Positions 24,429 through 33,597 of a stretch of 64,000 bases of DNA are shown here, piece after piece; position 1 is the stretch's first letter; every line of letters begins with the position of its first letter. Origin of the DNA: Peptoniphilus pacaensis (GTDB lineage Bacteria > Bacillota > Clostridia > Tissierellales > Peptoniphilaceae); NCBI RefSeq assembly GCF_900088125.1, contig NZ_FLQT01000003.1, forward strand, positions 1,363,071 to 1,427,070. Direction: 5' to 3'. Made by a program: the position numbers and the translations under genes. A model generated the notes under the pieces. It was not told the origin of the DNA and ran no database searches. It was given only the letters and a program-made list of their open reading frames with translations.

Positions 24429-26804
24429 ATGAGACAAGTTTGGTTTCTCTTATGCCTTTGTATGGGCGGGGGCTGCTTCCTGGCGGAGCGGCTGCCCCTT
24501 TCTTTTGCTGCCCCGGTTTTCATCCTCACGTCCTTCGCCTTGTTTCTGTGGAGAAAGAAGACCGACGCCCTCTATCCCTTGGCGATCCTCCTCGTCTTTA
24601 TCTTCGCCGCATCGTCCCTGCAAGGGGCGGATGTTTCCGGCGAGCGGATTTCCGCCCGAGGCGTGGTGTCGGCCTCGAAAGAAAATTATTACGAATTGCA
24701 CGTGAGCCCTTTTAAGAAGGTGCGGGTCTTTTCCGAGGCGAATCCGAGCTTGGGCACGATGATGACGGTGCGGGGGCGCAGCATGAAGCCGGAGCGGCCG
24801 AGAAATCCCGGCGGCTTCGACGGCCTTCACTACAGCCTATCTCACGGCATCGACAGAACCTTGCGCCCGACGAAAGAGGAAGTACTTCCGAAAGGCCACA
24901 CCTTCACAGAAAAAATGTATGGGCTGCGGGGAAGCTTTCGGAATTTCGGAAGAAAAGTTACCGAGAAATACTTTCCGCCGAAAGAGGCGAAGCTCTTGTC
25001 TGCCATGCTCTTCGGCAACGACGCCGACTGGGAAGGCCTGGAGGATTTTCGCAGCCTGAATGTGATTCACATTCTGTCCATCTCCGGCCTACATATCGGG
25101 CTCATTCTCGCTATTTTGTCGGCGGGCTTAAAGAAGCTGCCCCTGCCATATGATCTCCGGAAGATTTTCCTTCACTGGATTCTGCTCCTCTATCTTTTTC
25201 TCACGGGCTTTCCCGTCGGCGGCATGCGGGTGTGGCTGTCCCTTCTCTTTACCGACGCGGGCAAGCGAATGGCCCATCCCGTGGATCCCAATTACGCCTT
25301 GGGCTTCAGCGCCGCGGTCTTTCTCGCCATCAATCCCTTTTACATCTACCGCCTGGGCTTTCTGTTCAGCTTTTTTTCCGTCTACGGCATTTTAAATATC
25401 TATCCCAAGCTGCCCTATTTCGGCTCGACGAGAGAACCTGCGGCAAAGGCACTGGGCGTGTCCATGGGCGTCACCCTGGCCATTGCGCCCCTGCTTTTAT
25501 ATACCGCGGGCCGCATTTCGATCATGGGCCTCTTCGCCAATGTGCTGCTTCTGCCTTTGGCGGCGGCCATCCTCTACGGCGGCGTCGCCGTCAGCCTGCT
25601 GTCTGTTGTTTTTGGGCCGGTGGCGGCGGGGGCGGCCATCGTCACCCATTGGATCTTCGTTCCCTTTCTCTTTCTCATGCGGCACATGGCCATGGCGCCG
25701 TTGAATTGGGTGCTGCCCACATTTAACGTGGCGGAGGCCTGCGCCTATTACCTGGTGCTTCACTTCGCCCTCTACTTTCCCTACGGCCGCCTTCGTCTAA
25801 AGGCGGGGCGTTTGCTTTTGCTGCAGGCGGCCCTCGTGGGCCTCGTGATTCTCGCCTGGGGCCGCATGACCGCGCCCGATCTGTCCGTGACCCAGCTCTA
25901 TGTGGGGCAGGGGGACTGCGCCTATGTGGAGGCGAAGGATTTTCGCGGGCTCATCGACACGGGCGGCAGCCGCTTCGGCGCCGATCCCACGGCCCGATAC
26001 GTGGTGCCCTTTTTGCGGACCAAGGGCGTGAATAGCTTGGACGGGATTTTTCTTTCCCACTACGACGCGGACCATTGCGGCGGCGTTAGCACTTTGGCGA
26101 AGAGCTTTAAGATCAAAGCTATCTTCGCGCCGGCGCCGGGAAGCGACGAAGACCGGGCTATGCACGACGAAATCGAAGAAAAGGCCGGGCGGATTCGCCA
26201 GATCCAAGGCAAGTTCGCCATGAAGGGCTGGGAGATGCAGGTCTTTCCGCCCTATGGGGAGGAAGAAAACGCCCTGTCCATGGTCATGGAGCTGGCCTCC
26301 GGCGGTTGTCACATGCTTTTTCTCGGCGACTTGCCGAGCGAACAGGAAAAAATGCTTCTGACGGATCTCAAGCATAAAGAGGAAATCATCAAACTCGGCC
26401 ACCACGGGTCCAAGACGTCGAGCTCGGAGGAATTTCTCGACGCCACAGGGCCTCGCCTGGCCCTTATATCGGCGGGGGAGAATAATTCCTATGGTCACCC
26501 TCACAGAGAGGTGTTGGACCGCTTAAAAGTCCGTCACATCCCCTATGTGCAGACGAAAGACGGCGCCCTTACCATGAACTTTAAAAAGGGGAAGGTGCGG
26601 GTCTCCGTTTACAAACCGTGGCGCCTGACTGCGGGGCAATGTATCTTTTTTGCCGCCAACCTGTTAGGCTTGGTTTATATGACGAAATTAGGCGCAAATT
26701 ATTTTAAGGAAAGAGACGATTTATGGAATCAGTGGATTATAAAGGAGCCTATCTTCTTCACGGACCGGAAAAATTCGGTATGGGCGAGAAGAGAAAGCAA
26801 ATAG
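24429..26804 (+). CDS. comEC: DNA internalization competence protein ComEC/Rec2
   Basis: 791 residues in the membrane. It has an N-terminal DUF4131-like region, a central multi-spanning competence domain (I-L-S-I-S-G-L-H-I-G-L near residue 217) and a C-terminal metallo-beta-lactamase domain with S-H-Y-D-A-D-H-C-G-G and later G-H-H-G-S-K. It forms the channel for single-stranded DNA uptake. The ATG at 24429 is preferred to GTG at 24423. Its last 82 bases overlap holA. comEA is not in the window. Confidence 0.93.
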   Translation: MRQVWFLLCLCMGGGCFLAERLPLSFAAPVFILTSFALFLWRKKTDALYPLAILLVFIFAASSLQGADVSGERISARGVVSASKENYYELHVSPFKKVRVFSEANPSLGTMMTVRGRSMKPERPRNPGGFDGLHYSLSHGIDRTLRPTKEEVLPKGHTFTEKMYGLRGSFRNFGRKVTEKYFPPKEAKLLSAMLFGNDADWEGLEDFRSLNVIHILSISGLHIGLILAILSAGLKKLPLPYDLRKIFLHWILLLYLFLTGFPVGGMRVWLSLLFTDAGKRMAHPVDPNYALGFSAAVFLAINPFYIYRLGFLFSFFSVYGILNIYPKLPYFGSTREPAAKALGVSMGVTLAIAPLLLYTAGRISIMGLFANVLLLPLAAAILYGGVAVSLLSVVFGPVAAGAAIVTHWIFVPFLFLMRHMAMAPLNWVLPTFNVAEACAYYLVLHFALYFPYGRLRLKAGRLLLLQAALVGLVILAWGRMTAPDLSVTQLYVGQGDCAYVEAKDFRGLIDTGGSRFGADPTARYVVPFLRTKGVNSLDGIFLSHYDADHCGGVSTLAKSFKIKAIFAPAPGSDEDRAMHDEIEEKAGRIRQIQGKFAMKGWEMQVFPPYGEEENALSMVMELASGGCHMLFLGDLPSEQEKMLLTDLKHKEEIIKLGHHGSKTSSSEEFLDATGPRLALISAGENNSYGHPHREVLDRLKVRHIPYVQTKDGALTMNFKKGKVRVSVYKPWRLTAGQCIFFAANLLGLVYMTKLGANYFKERDDLWNQWIIKEPIFFTDRKNSVWARRESK

Positions 26805-27703
26805 AAAACAGATACCTGGATCCCGCCACTCGGGATTTAAATTACGACGTGGCATCGGGGGACGTGGGGGAGATTTTGGCCAAGGCCAACACTCTGCCCT
26901 TTATGTCGGAAAAGCGCATCGTCGTCGTAAAAGACGCCGGGCTCTTATGCACCGACCCCGATCTGGATCGCTTTTTAGAGGAGGTCTTTCACATACCCGA
27001 CACCACCGTGCTCCTTCTAATGGAGACGGAGACGAGCATAAAAAAGACCCAGAAACTTTACAAGCGCTTCGACAAGGCCCATCGGGTCATTTCCATGGAG
27101 CGGCTCACGGGGCGGGTGCTGCGAAATTTTCTCGCCGGCTATTTGGCGAAGCAGAATCGCCGCATACGACCCGATGTGCTGGAGCATTTCATTCGCCTTT
27201 CCGGCTACGGCGACAGGCAGTTTGAAGGAGATCTTCAGGGCCTCGTGAACACTTTAGATCAAATCGCCAGCGTGTCGGAAGGGGAAGTAACCACGGAGGC
27301 GGTGGACGCCTTTTTGGATCCCTTTTCCGCGGACACCATCTTCGATCTTCTCGCCGCCATCGGGCGAAAAGACGGGGCGACGATTTTAAAGCTCTTAGAC
27401 GAATTTGAAGCCAAGGAAGAGCCCGCCGGACGCATTTTATACATGATCGCGCGGCAGACGGGCAATCTTATGTATTACAAGACCATGAGGGAGACGGGCA
27501 GAAGCGATGCGGATATCTTTCGCTTCATGGGCGTGAAGCCCTACGAGGGCAAAAAAATAGCCGCACAGAGCGGCGCTTATACAAAAGAGCAGCTGAGGCG
27601 GCATTACCGATTGATTTTAGACGAAGAGCTTCGCATGAAGAGCAGCTCCGTCGCGGACCGCGACGTGCTGGAGACTTTGCTTCTCGGGATGCTCCGTGAC
27701 TAA
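26723..27703 (+). CDS. holA: DNA polymerase III delta subunit
   Basis: 326 residues. The clamp-loader subunit that opens the beta clamp. The N-terminus (Y-L-L-H-G-P-E-K-F), V-V-V-K-D-A near residue 58 and the C-terminal helical collar match HolA. It lies in its conserved place after comEC and overlaps it by 82 bases; AAGGA precedes the ATG. Confidence 0.92.
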   Translation: MESVDYKGAYLLHGPEKFGMGEKRKQIENRYLDPATRDLNYDVASGDVGEILAKANTLPFMSEKRIVVVKDAGLLCTDPDLDRFLEEVFHIPDTTVLLLMETETSIKKTQKLYKRFDKAHRVISMERLTGRVLRNFLAGYLAKQNRRIRPDVLEHFIRLSGYGDRQFEGDLQGLVNTLDQIASVSEGEVTTEAVDAFLDPFSADTIFDLLAAIGRKDGATILKLLDEFEAKEEPAGRILYMIARQTGNLMYYKTMRETGRSDADIFRFMGVKPYEGKKIAAQSGAYTKEQLRRHYRLILDEELRMKSSSVADRDVLETLLLGMLRD

Positions 27704-27720
27704 TTAAATAAGGGCATGAA

Positions 27721-27750
27721 AAAAACTGAAAACAGCTGTTTTCAGTTTTT
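27721..27750. terminator. Bidirectional terminator between holA and rpsT
   Basis: A perfect 30-bp palindrome: AAAAACTGAAAACAG (27721-27735) followed by its reverse complement to 27750, with T tails in both directions. Confidence 0.92.
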
Positions 27751-27753
27751 GTT

Positions 27754-28017
27754 TTAGTTGGCGCGATTTAATTTTTGGGTTAAACGGCTCATGCGACGAT
27801 CGGCCGCATTTTTATGAATAACATTCTTCGATGCCGCTTTTTTAAGTTTCTTATCGACAGTGCGGAGGAGAGCTCTCGCTTCGTCGATGTCACCTTTATC
27901 GAGCGCTTCTTCGAACTTGCGAACGGAAGTCTTGATGCCGGTTTTAACGGATTTATTGCGCAACGTTTCTTTCTTGGTTGTGCCGATACGCTTAATAGCG
28001 GATTTAATATTTGCCAT
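27754..28017 (-). CDS. rpsT: 30S ribosomal protein S20
   Basis: 87 residues, basic. It starts M-A-N-I-K-S-A-I-K-R-I and has the S20 features K-N-V-I-H-K-N-A-A-D-R-R-M-S-R-L. Transcribed opposite to holA and lepB from the promoter at 28068-28096. GGAGGTG precedes the ATG. Confidence 0.97.
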   Translation of the reverse strand: MANIKSAIKRIGTTKKETLRNKSVKTGIKTSVRKFEEALDKGDIDEARALLRTVDKKLKKAASKNVIHKNAADRRMSRLTQKLNRAN

Positions 28018-28067
28018 GATTCACCTCCGACTGTGATTTTATCCCTTCGGATACCTTAACTTGTAGA

Positions 28068-28096
28068 ATTTTACCACATGGTCTCTACTTTTGCAA
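28068..28096 (-). promoter_or_regulatory. Promoter of rpsT
   Basis: On the minus strand TTGCAA (28091-28096) and TAAAAT (28068-28073) are 17 bases apart. Confidence 0.75.
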
Positions 28097-28182
28097 GAAA
28101 GGGAGGAAGGAAGTTCATAAAAGATGTAGAAAAATTTTGTTTGTGGTAAAATGAATAGTCAGATTCAAGAAAGGGGAACATT

Positions 28183-28725
28183 TTGAAGGGAAAAGGAACA
28201 TCGTCTTCCACGGCGGTTGAAATGATTAAAATAATAATTATGGCGGTGGTATTGGCCGTAGTCATCCGCCATTTCATCTTTAACACCACCATGGTCATCG
28301 GCCAAAGTATGGAACCCACATTGCACGAGCGGGAACGGATGATTTGTCTCGTCTTCCCCAATTACTTTTCCGATCCCAAGCGGGGCGATATCGTGATCAT
28401 CGATGCGCCGGACGAATCGGGAAAGGAATACGTCAAGCGCGTCATCGGCCTGCCCGGGGACCACATCGAAATTTCCGACGGCAAGGTCCACGTCAACGGC
28501 GTGGCGCTGAAGGAAAATTACACCCATCCGGGAGTCGCCACGGGCACCTACGATGGAAACACCTGGGACATTAAGGACGGCGAATTTTTCGTCATGGGAG
28601 ACAATCGCCAAGAGGGCATGTCCATCGACAGCCGCTATTTCGGTCCCGTGGAAAAGAAACACATTCGCTCCCGGGCGGCGCTGCGTTACTATCCATTTTC
28701 GAAATTTACGGTATTTTCTCACTAA
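28183..28725 (+). CDS. lepB: Signal peptidase I
   Basis: 180 residues with one N-terminal membrane segment (about 14-32). The catalytic serine is in G-Q-S-M-E-P-T near residue 43 and the lysine in V-K-R-V-I-G-L-P-G-D near 85; the box G-D-N-R near 144 is present. It removes signal peptides outside the membrane. Start is a TTG behind AAAGGGG. An extended -10, TGGTAAAAT, ends at 28152. Confidence 0.95.
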   Translation: MKGKGTSSSTAVEMIKIIIMAVVLAVVIRHFIFNTTMVIGQSMEPTLHERERMICLVFPNYFSDPKRGDIVIIDAPDESGKEYVKRVIGLPGDHIEISDGKVHVNGVALKENYTHPGVATGTYDGNTWDIKDGEFFVMGDNRQEGMSIDSRYFGPVEKKHIRSRAALRYYPFSKFTVFSH

Positions 28726-28746
28726 TGGACGTATAAAGGAGGCACT

Positions 28747-30555
28747 ATGACCGATCGTCAAAAAAATATTCGCAATTTCTCCATTATCGCCCATATCGAT
28801 CACGGCAAAAGTACATTGGCCGACCGGCTCATAGAAAAGACGGGCATGCTCACGGAGCGGGAAATGGATTCTCAGGTATTGGACTCCATGGCGCTGGAAA
28901 AAGAGCGGGGCATTACCATTAAGCTCAAGGCCGTGCGCCTCGTACACGAACGAGACGGCGAGGAGTATATTTTAAATCTTATCGACACTCCCGGCCACGT
29001 GGACTTTAACTACGAGGTCTCCCGCTCTCTGGCGGCCTGTGAAGGGGCGCTTTTGGTGGTGGACTGCACCCAGGGCGTGGAGGCGCAGACCCTGGCCAAT
29101 GTGTACCTGGCTCTGGATCAGGATCTGGAGCTGGTGCCGGTCATCAACAAAATCGACCTGCCTTCGGCGCGAGTGGACGAAGTCAAAAAAGAAATCGAAG
29201 ACATTATCGGCCTGGACACGGAGGACGCTCCCTTAATCAGCGCGAAAAACGGCGTGGGCATCGACGACGTCTTGGATGCCATTATCGATCAGGTGCCGGC
29301 ACCTTCCGGCGACGCGAAGAGCCCCTTAAAGGCGCTGATCTTCGACTCCATCTACGACAGCTATCGCGGCGTGGTCTGCTACATTCGCATTTTCGACGGC
29401 ACGGTGAAGGCCGGAGACAAAATTAAAATGTGGGCCACAGGCAAGGAATTTGAAGTGGTGGAAGTGGGCGTCAATGCCAACGGAAACATTCCCCTGAAAG
29501 AATTAAGCGCCGGCGACGTCGGCTATTTGACGGCCAGCATTAAAAACGTCAAAGAGGCCCGAGTCGGCGACACCATTTTCGATCCGAAGAATCCGCCGAA
29601 GGAAGCCCTGCCCGGCTACAAAAAAGTCGTGCCCATGGTCTACTCCGGCATCTATCCCGCCGAAGGGGAATCCTACACCGACGTGCGGGACGCGCTGGAA
29701 AAGCTGCAGGTCAACGATGCGGCCCTGGTATTCGACGCGGAAACCTCCGTGGCCCTGGGCTTCGGCTTCCGCTGCGGCTTTTTGGGTCTCTTACACATGG
29801 AGATCATTCAAGAGCGGCTGGAGCGGGAATTCGATCTGGACATTATCACCACGGCGCCCTCGGTTATCTACCGGGTGCACACCGTGGACGGAGGGATGGA
29901 AGAGATTCAAAACCCGTCGAACCTTCCCGATCCCACTTCCATCGAAATGATGGAAGAGCCCTTCGTGCGGGCGGAAATCATGTCCCCCACCGATTACGTG
30001 GGCACCATTATGGAGCTGTGCCAAGAGCGCCGGGGTCGCTACATCAGTATGGACTATTTGGAAGAGACGCGGGTCATGATTACCTACGAGCTTCCCTTAA
30101 ACGAAGTCATCTACGATTTCTTCGACGCCTTAAAGAGCAAGACACGAGGCTACGCGTCCTACGACTACGAGCTCATCGGCTACGAGCCCGGGGATCTGGT
30201 GAAGATGGACATCCTCATCAACGGGGAACTGGTGGACGCCTTCTCTCTTATCGTGCATAAGGAAAAGGCCTATGAGCGGGGCAGAAAGATTTGCGAGCGC
30301 CTCACCGGCGTCATTCCCCGCCATCAATTTGCCGTGCCCATTCAAGCGGCCATCGGCTCGAAGATCATTGCCAGAGAAACTATTCGCGCCGTCAGGAAAG
30401 ACGTCTTGGCCAAGTGCTACGGCGGCGACATTTCCCGGAAGCGGAAACTCTTGGAAAAACAAAAGGAAGGAAAGAAGCGCATGCGCTCCATCGGCAATGT
30501 GGAAGTGCCCCAAGAAGCATTCCTTGCCGTACTCAAATACGACGAAGACAAATAA
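28747..30555 (+). CDS. lepA: Elongation factor 4 (LepA)
   Basis: 602 residues. GTPase with G1 A-H-I-D-H-G-K-S-T near residue 16, D-T-P-G-H near 80 and N-K-I-D near 134; ends with the LepA-specific C-terminal domain ([16 protein letters not shown]). Binds stalled ribosomes and back-translocates. It follows lepB by 21 bases in one transcript, the usual order, and is followed by a terminator. Confidence 0.97.
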   Translation: MTDRQKNIRNFSIIAHIDHGKSTLADRLIEKTGMLTEREMDSQVLDSMALEKERGITIKLKAVRLVHERDGEEYILNLIDTPGHVDFNYEVSRSLAACEGALLVVDCTQGVEAQTLANVYLALDQDLELVPVINKIDLPSARVDEVKKEIEDIIGLDTEDAPLISAKNGVGIDDVLDAIIDQVPAPSGDAKSPLKALIFDSIYDSYRGVVCYIRIFDGTVKAGDKIKMWATGKEFEVVEVGVNANGNIPLKELSAGDVGYLTASIKNVKEARVGDTIFDPKNPPKEALPGYKKVVPMVYSGIYPAEGESYTDVRDALEKLQVNDAALVFDAETSVALGFGFRCGFLGLLHMEIIQERLEREFDLDIITTAPSVIYRVHTVDGGMEEIQNPSNLPDPTSIEMMEEPFVRAEIMSPTDYVGTIMELCQERRGRYISMDYLEETRVMITYELPLNEVIYDFFDALKSKTRGYASYDYELIGYEPGDLVKMDILINGELVDAFSLIVHKEKAYERGRKICERLTGVIPRHQFAVPIQAAIGSKIIARETIRAVRKDVLAKCYGGDISRKRKLLEKQKEGKKRMRSIGNVEVPQEAFLAVLKYDEDK

Positions 30556-30560
30556 GGAAG

Positions 30561-30586
30561 ACGGACCTGAAGGGGTCCGTTTTTTT
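30561..30586 (+). terminator. Intrinsic terminator after lepA
   Basis: ACGGACC (30561-30567) pairs with GGTCCGT (30574-30580), then six more T. It ends 11 bases before hemW, so partial read-through may feed hemW. Confidence 0.85.
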
Positions 30587-30596
30587 CGGAGGTTCT

Positions 30597-31727
30597 ATGA
30601 AAAAGCCCATGGGCATTTACATCCACGTGCCCTTTTGCGAAAAAAAGTGCGACTACTGCGATTTTTATTCCCTGGCGAAGAAAGACGACGGGGATTTCGA
30701 CGACTATGTGGAAAGTCTCCTTAAAGAAATCGATCTGTACAAAGACATATTGGCCACACGAGATGTGACCACGGTCTTTTTCGGCGGCGGAACCCCCTCG
30801 CTCTTGGGCACGGATCGCCTCCTGCGCATCATGGAAAAACTGCGTCCTTATTTTGGCGAGGCAAAGGAAATCACCATGGAGGGCAATCCAGAAAGCGTCC
30901 TTCATCTCGACGTGGCCGCCTTAATCGACGCCGGCTTCAATCGCTTTAGCATGGGGGTGCAAAGCGCATCGGACAAGCTGTTAAATATTATGGGCCGCAT
31001 TCACGACGTAAAGACCGCCGAGGACGCCTTCTACCATTTGCGGGAAGGCGGGGCGAAAAATATCAATCTGGATTTTATTTCATCGGTGCCGGAAGAGAGC
31101 ATGGAAGATGTGGAGGCGAGCCTCGCCATGATCGAAAAGTTGAATCCCGAGCACGTGAGCCTCTACAGCTTAATCGTGGAGCCGGGCACGGCCTTTGATC
31201 GCCGCTACGGAAAGAGCGTGGAGGAACGAGAGGAAGCTGACCGCATCCACGTCCACGCTTACGAGGGGGGCCTAGCCGCCATGAGCTATAGGCAGTATGA
31301 AATTTCCAATTTCGAAAAGGGCGGCCACCCATGCGCTCATAATTTAAATTACTGGCACTTAGGCGAGTACCTGGGCCTGGGCCCCGCCGCCAGCGGCCAC
31401 TTATGCGGCAGACGCTACAGAAATGAGCAAAATCTTTCATCCTATAAAGAGACCCTACGCGAAGGCCGTGCGCCTATTGAGGAGGAAGAAGTGCTTTCGC
31501 CCATGGATCAAGACAACGAATACACCATGCTGGGCCTTCGGCTCAACGATGGCATCCCTTTCGATGCCATCTTGCCCTCGGGGCAGCGGTTTATGGACAT
31601 GCATAAAGAAGCCATCAAAAAAAATGTGAACGACGGCCTCCTCGCCATAACAAACGGCCGCGTGGCTTTAACGAACAAGGGAAGGGACCTGGCCAATCGA
31701 GTGGAAGTAGATTTCTTTCGCTTATAA
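30597..31727 (+). CDS. hemW: Radical SAM heme chaperone HemW
   Basis: 376 residues. The radical SAM cluster motif C-E-K-K-C-D-Y-C lies at residues 15-22, with the extra family feature H-V-P-F-C, and the C-terminal HemN-like domain is present. HemW inserts heme into target enzymes. The start at 30597 follows GGAGG; longer in-frame starts lie inside lepA. In related genomes hrcA follows directly; here an island separates them. Confidence 0.93.
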   Translation: MKKPMGIYIHVPFCEKKCDYCDFYSLAKKDDGDFDDYVESLLKEIDLYKDILATRDVTTVFFGGGTPSLLGTDRLLRIMEKLRPYFGEAKEITMEGNPESVLHLDVAALIDAGFNRFSMGVQSASDKLLNIMGRIHDVKTAEDAFYHLREGGAKNINLDFISSVPEESMEDVEASLAMIEKLNPEHVSLYSLIVEPGTAFDRRYGKSVEEREEADRIHVHAYEGGLAAMSYRQYEISNFEKGGHPCAHNLNYWHLGEYLGLGPAASGHLCGRRYRNEQNLSSYKETLREGRAPIEEEEVLSPMDQDNEYTMLGLRLNDGIPFDAILPSGQRFMDMHKEAIKKNVNDGLLAITNGRVALTNKGRDLANRVEVDFFRL

Positions 31728-31822
31728 AAATGAGTTCCCTTTTTAAAAAGGGAGGAAGAAAATAGACGGAGCGTTTTATGTGAATGAAACGATGCTTTGA
31801 AAGGGAAGGCAACAAGCACTTT

Positions 31823-31834
31823 ACATCAGGGTAA
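31823..31834 (+). repeat. 12-bp direct repeat, left edge of the island
   Basis: ACATCAGGGTAA, repeated in the same orientation at 41129-41140, beyond the right end of the accessory genes. Possible attachment-site or target-site remnant. Confidence 0.4.
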
Positions 31835-31845
31835 CGGAGAAAAAC

Positions 31846-32161
31846 TTGAGAATAGTTTTGAAAATTATACTTTTTCCTGTATCTATATTTTTATCAGTGA
31901 CAAACAGCCTTTATAAAATTTGTACACGGCATTGGAACAACAATACTTTATATTTTGATGCTTTTTTGTATCATAGGTGCAACAGCAGGTTTTGTTCAAA
32001 GAGATACAACAACATGTATACAGGCGTTAATTATTGGTTTCTTGGTTAGTCCGTATGGATTGCAACTATTAGCAGCAGTTGCTATTAGAGCAATTGAGGG
32101 AATGAATGAAAGAATAAAACAAATTAGAATTTGTGGAGATAATGAGTATGAAAAAATTTAA
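31846..32161 (+). pseudogene. CD1845-like membrane protein of integrative elements, frameshifted
   Basis: The first 40 codons from the TTG at 31846 (L-K-I-I-L-F-P-V-S-I-F) match the start of a small two-span protein common in clostridial conjugative elements. The frame then changes near 31945: the second half (C-I-I-G-A-T-A-G-F-V and F-L-V-S-P-Y-G-L) continues in the next frame to 32161. A-T-rich compared with the flanks. Evidence that the island derives from an integrative element. Confidence 0.6.
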
Positions 32162-32510
32162 CAAGATTAGTGTGGTCTCGTTACTTATTCTAATCTTATC
32201 ATTTACTGTTGTTAGGTATGCCGTATTCGGAATACACGGAATGAAACAATTGCCACTTGTACTAGGCTTACTTATCGCTGTAGAGTTGATAGTCCTCTGT
32301 TTCACTAAAGTTAAAATAGTACCTCTTATCTCTGCGATTTCATATCCACTCGGCTTTGCTATTGGGTGTTTGTTCCAAACAAGTGGATTAGATGCTGGCG
32401 GTGGAGCAACAAACAATCTGTGGATTATTTGGATAGGTACCATTTTTGTAATGAACATTATTTCTGTTTTCGCAGAATTGATAAATAGAAAGAAAGCTAA
32501 GCAACAGTAA
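32148..32510 (+). CDS. Hypothetical membrane protein
   Basis: 120 residues with four hydrophobic segments near 7-26, 33-52, 57-76 and 88-108. GTGGAG at 32133-32138 suits the ATG at 32148 better than the one at 32142. It overlaps the frameshifted gene by 14 bases. No family recognised; likely cargo of the island. Confidence 0.6.
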   Translation: MKKFNKISVVSLLILILSFTVVRYAVFGIHGMKQLPLVLGLLIAVELIVLCFTKVKIVPLISAISYPLGFAIGCLFQTSGLDAGGGATNNLWIIWIGTIFVMNIISVFAELINRKKAKQQ

Positions 32511-32669
32511 TTTTGTGTTCGTGTGATTGTTAGAACAGTCTAATAAATCCCAGTTTTTAGTACTAACAATCCACCTAAATAGATTTAAGATCTAGTGTCT
32601 GTACGCATTGATATTATTTCATGAGAACATAACAACATATTTGATACATTTTAACGGCACAGTCGCTTA

Positions 32670-32732
32670 GGGTACGAAACTCATACTCAGGAGTACGAAA
32701 AATAGGTATGGGGGTATGAAAACAATTCGATA
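32670..32732 (+). repeat. Three direct repeats with a 21-bp period
   Basis: GTACGAAA at 32672, GTACGAAA at 32693 and GTATGAAA at 32714 share the longer form GRGTAYGAAA and are exactly 21 bases apart, two turns of the helix. They lie in the 374-base gene-free stretch before tetR, which otherwise holds only the tetR promoter. Iteron-like or a protein-binding array. Confidence 0.55.
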
Positions 32733-32805
32733 GGGCAAATAGCATCACGATCATATAAAACCAGGCCTTCTTCTGATCATAATTATTGACGTAAAAATAT
32801 TTCTC

Positions 32806-32858
32806 TTGACAGATAGCAACAGTTGGGTGTAATGTTTAGATAACTTAGTTATCTAAAC
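32806..32858 (+). promoter_or_regulatory. tetR promoter and operator
   Basis: TTGACA (32806-32811) and TGTAAT (32828-32833), spacing 16. A perfect inverted repeat with 12-bp arms, GTTTAGATAACT and AGTTATCTAAAC around a single T, lies at 32834-32858, covering the transcription start. Likely TetR operator. Confidence 0.8.
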
Positions 32859-32884
32859 AAGAACTATTTTTGATGGGAGGATCT

Positions 32885-33523
32885 ATGACTACAGGTAATT
32901 TTGAAGAAACTCATGCCAACATACTAAAGAGTGGTCTGGATGCCTTCTTGGAGGAAGGCTATGAAAAAGCAAATATAAGAAGAATTTGTAAATCAGCTGG
33001 CGTGACAACAGGAGCTTTCTATAAGCATTTTACAGATAAGGAAGATTTGTTTGCAAAGTTGGTAGAGCCTTTAGCAGATAAGATCAATGAAATTTATAAC
33101 TACTACGAAAAAGAAAGTTTTTCCACCTACGGCACGGAGTTTCCTGTGCCCAAAGAAAAAATCTTAAAAGTTCTTGAACTCAAACAAGAAGGGACGCTTA
33201 AAAGTGTTGAGTTTTTCTATGAACATAAAGATATCTTTGAGCTTCTTATTTTTAAATCCTATGGCACAAAGTATGAGCATTTCTTAGATAAACTCATCGT
33301 AATTGAGGATCGTAATGACTGGTCGATTTTAGAGATGATCCATGGGAAAGAAAATGCGGATTCCATTATGACCAAGCAAAGTGTCCATATCATCAATCAT
33401 GCATTTTTCAACGCCATCTCTGAACTCGTTGTACACGCATCCGATAAAGAACAGCTTCTCAGTATGACAAAGACGATGTCTAATTTTTTCAATGCGGGTT
33501 GGGAAAAGTACCGCAGCCCATAG
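32885..33523 (+). CDS. TetR/AcrR family transcriptional regulator
   Basis: 212 residues. The N-terminal helix-turn-helix reads A-N-I-R-R-I-C-K-S-A-G-V-T-T-G-A-F-Y-K-H-F, standard for TetR proteins; the C-terminal ligand domain is unlike any I can name. GGGAGG at 32875 sets the start at 32885. The palindromes at 32834 (its own promoter) and 33545 (the transporter promoter) point to repression of both, relieved by a ligand, probably the transported compound. Confidence 0.9.
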   Translation: MTTGNFEETHANILKSGLDAFLEEGYEKANIRRICKSAGVTTGAFYKHFTDKEDLFAKLVEPLADKINEIYNYYEKESFSTYGTEFPVPKEKILKVLELKQEGTLKSVEFFYEHKDIFELLIFKSYGTKYEHFLDKLIVIEDRNDWSILEMIHGKENADSIMTKQSVHIINHAFFNAISELVVHASDKEQLLSMTKTMSNFFNAGWEKYRSP

Positions 33524-33544
33524 CTCTATATTTTTTTATCCAAG

Positions 33545-33561
33545 AGATGACTTAGTTATCT
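33545..33561 (+). promoter_or_regulatory. Second TetR operator, before the ABC/ECF operon
   Basis: AGATGACTTAGTTATCT matches the core of the first operator (AGATAACTTAGTTATCT) with one change. It lies about 40 bases before the first transporter gene and overlaps the likely -35; a -10-like TATATG is at 33571-33576. Confidence 0.75.
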
Positions 33562-33597
33562 AATTTGCTTTATATGTGATCGTGAGGAGGTAAAAAC

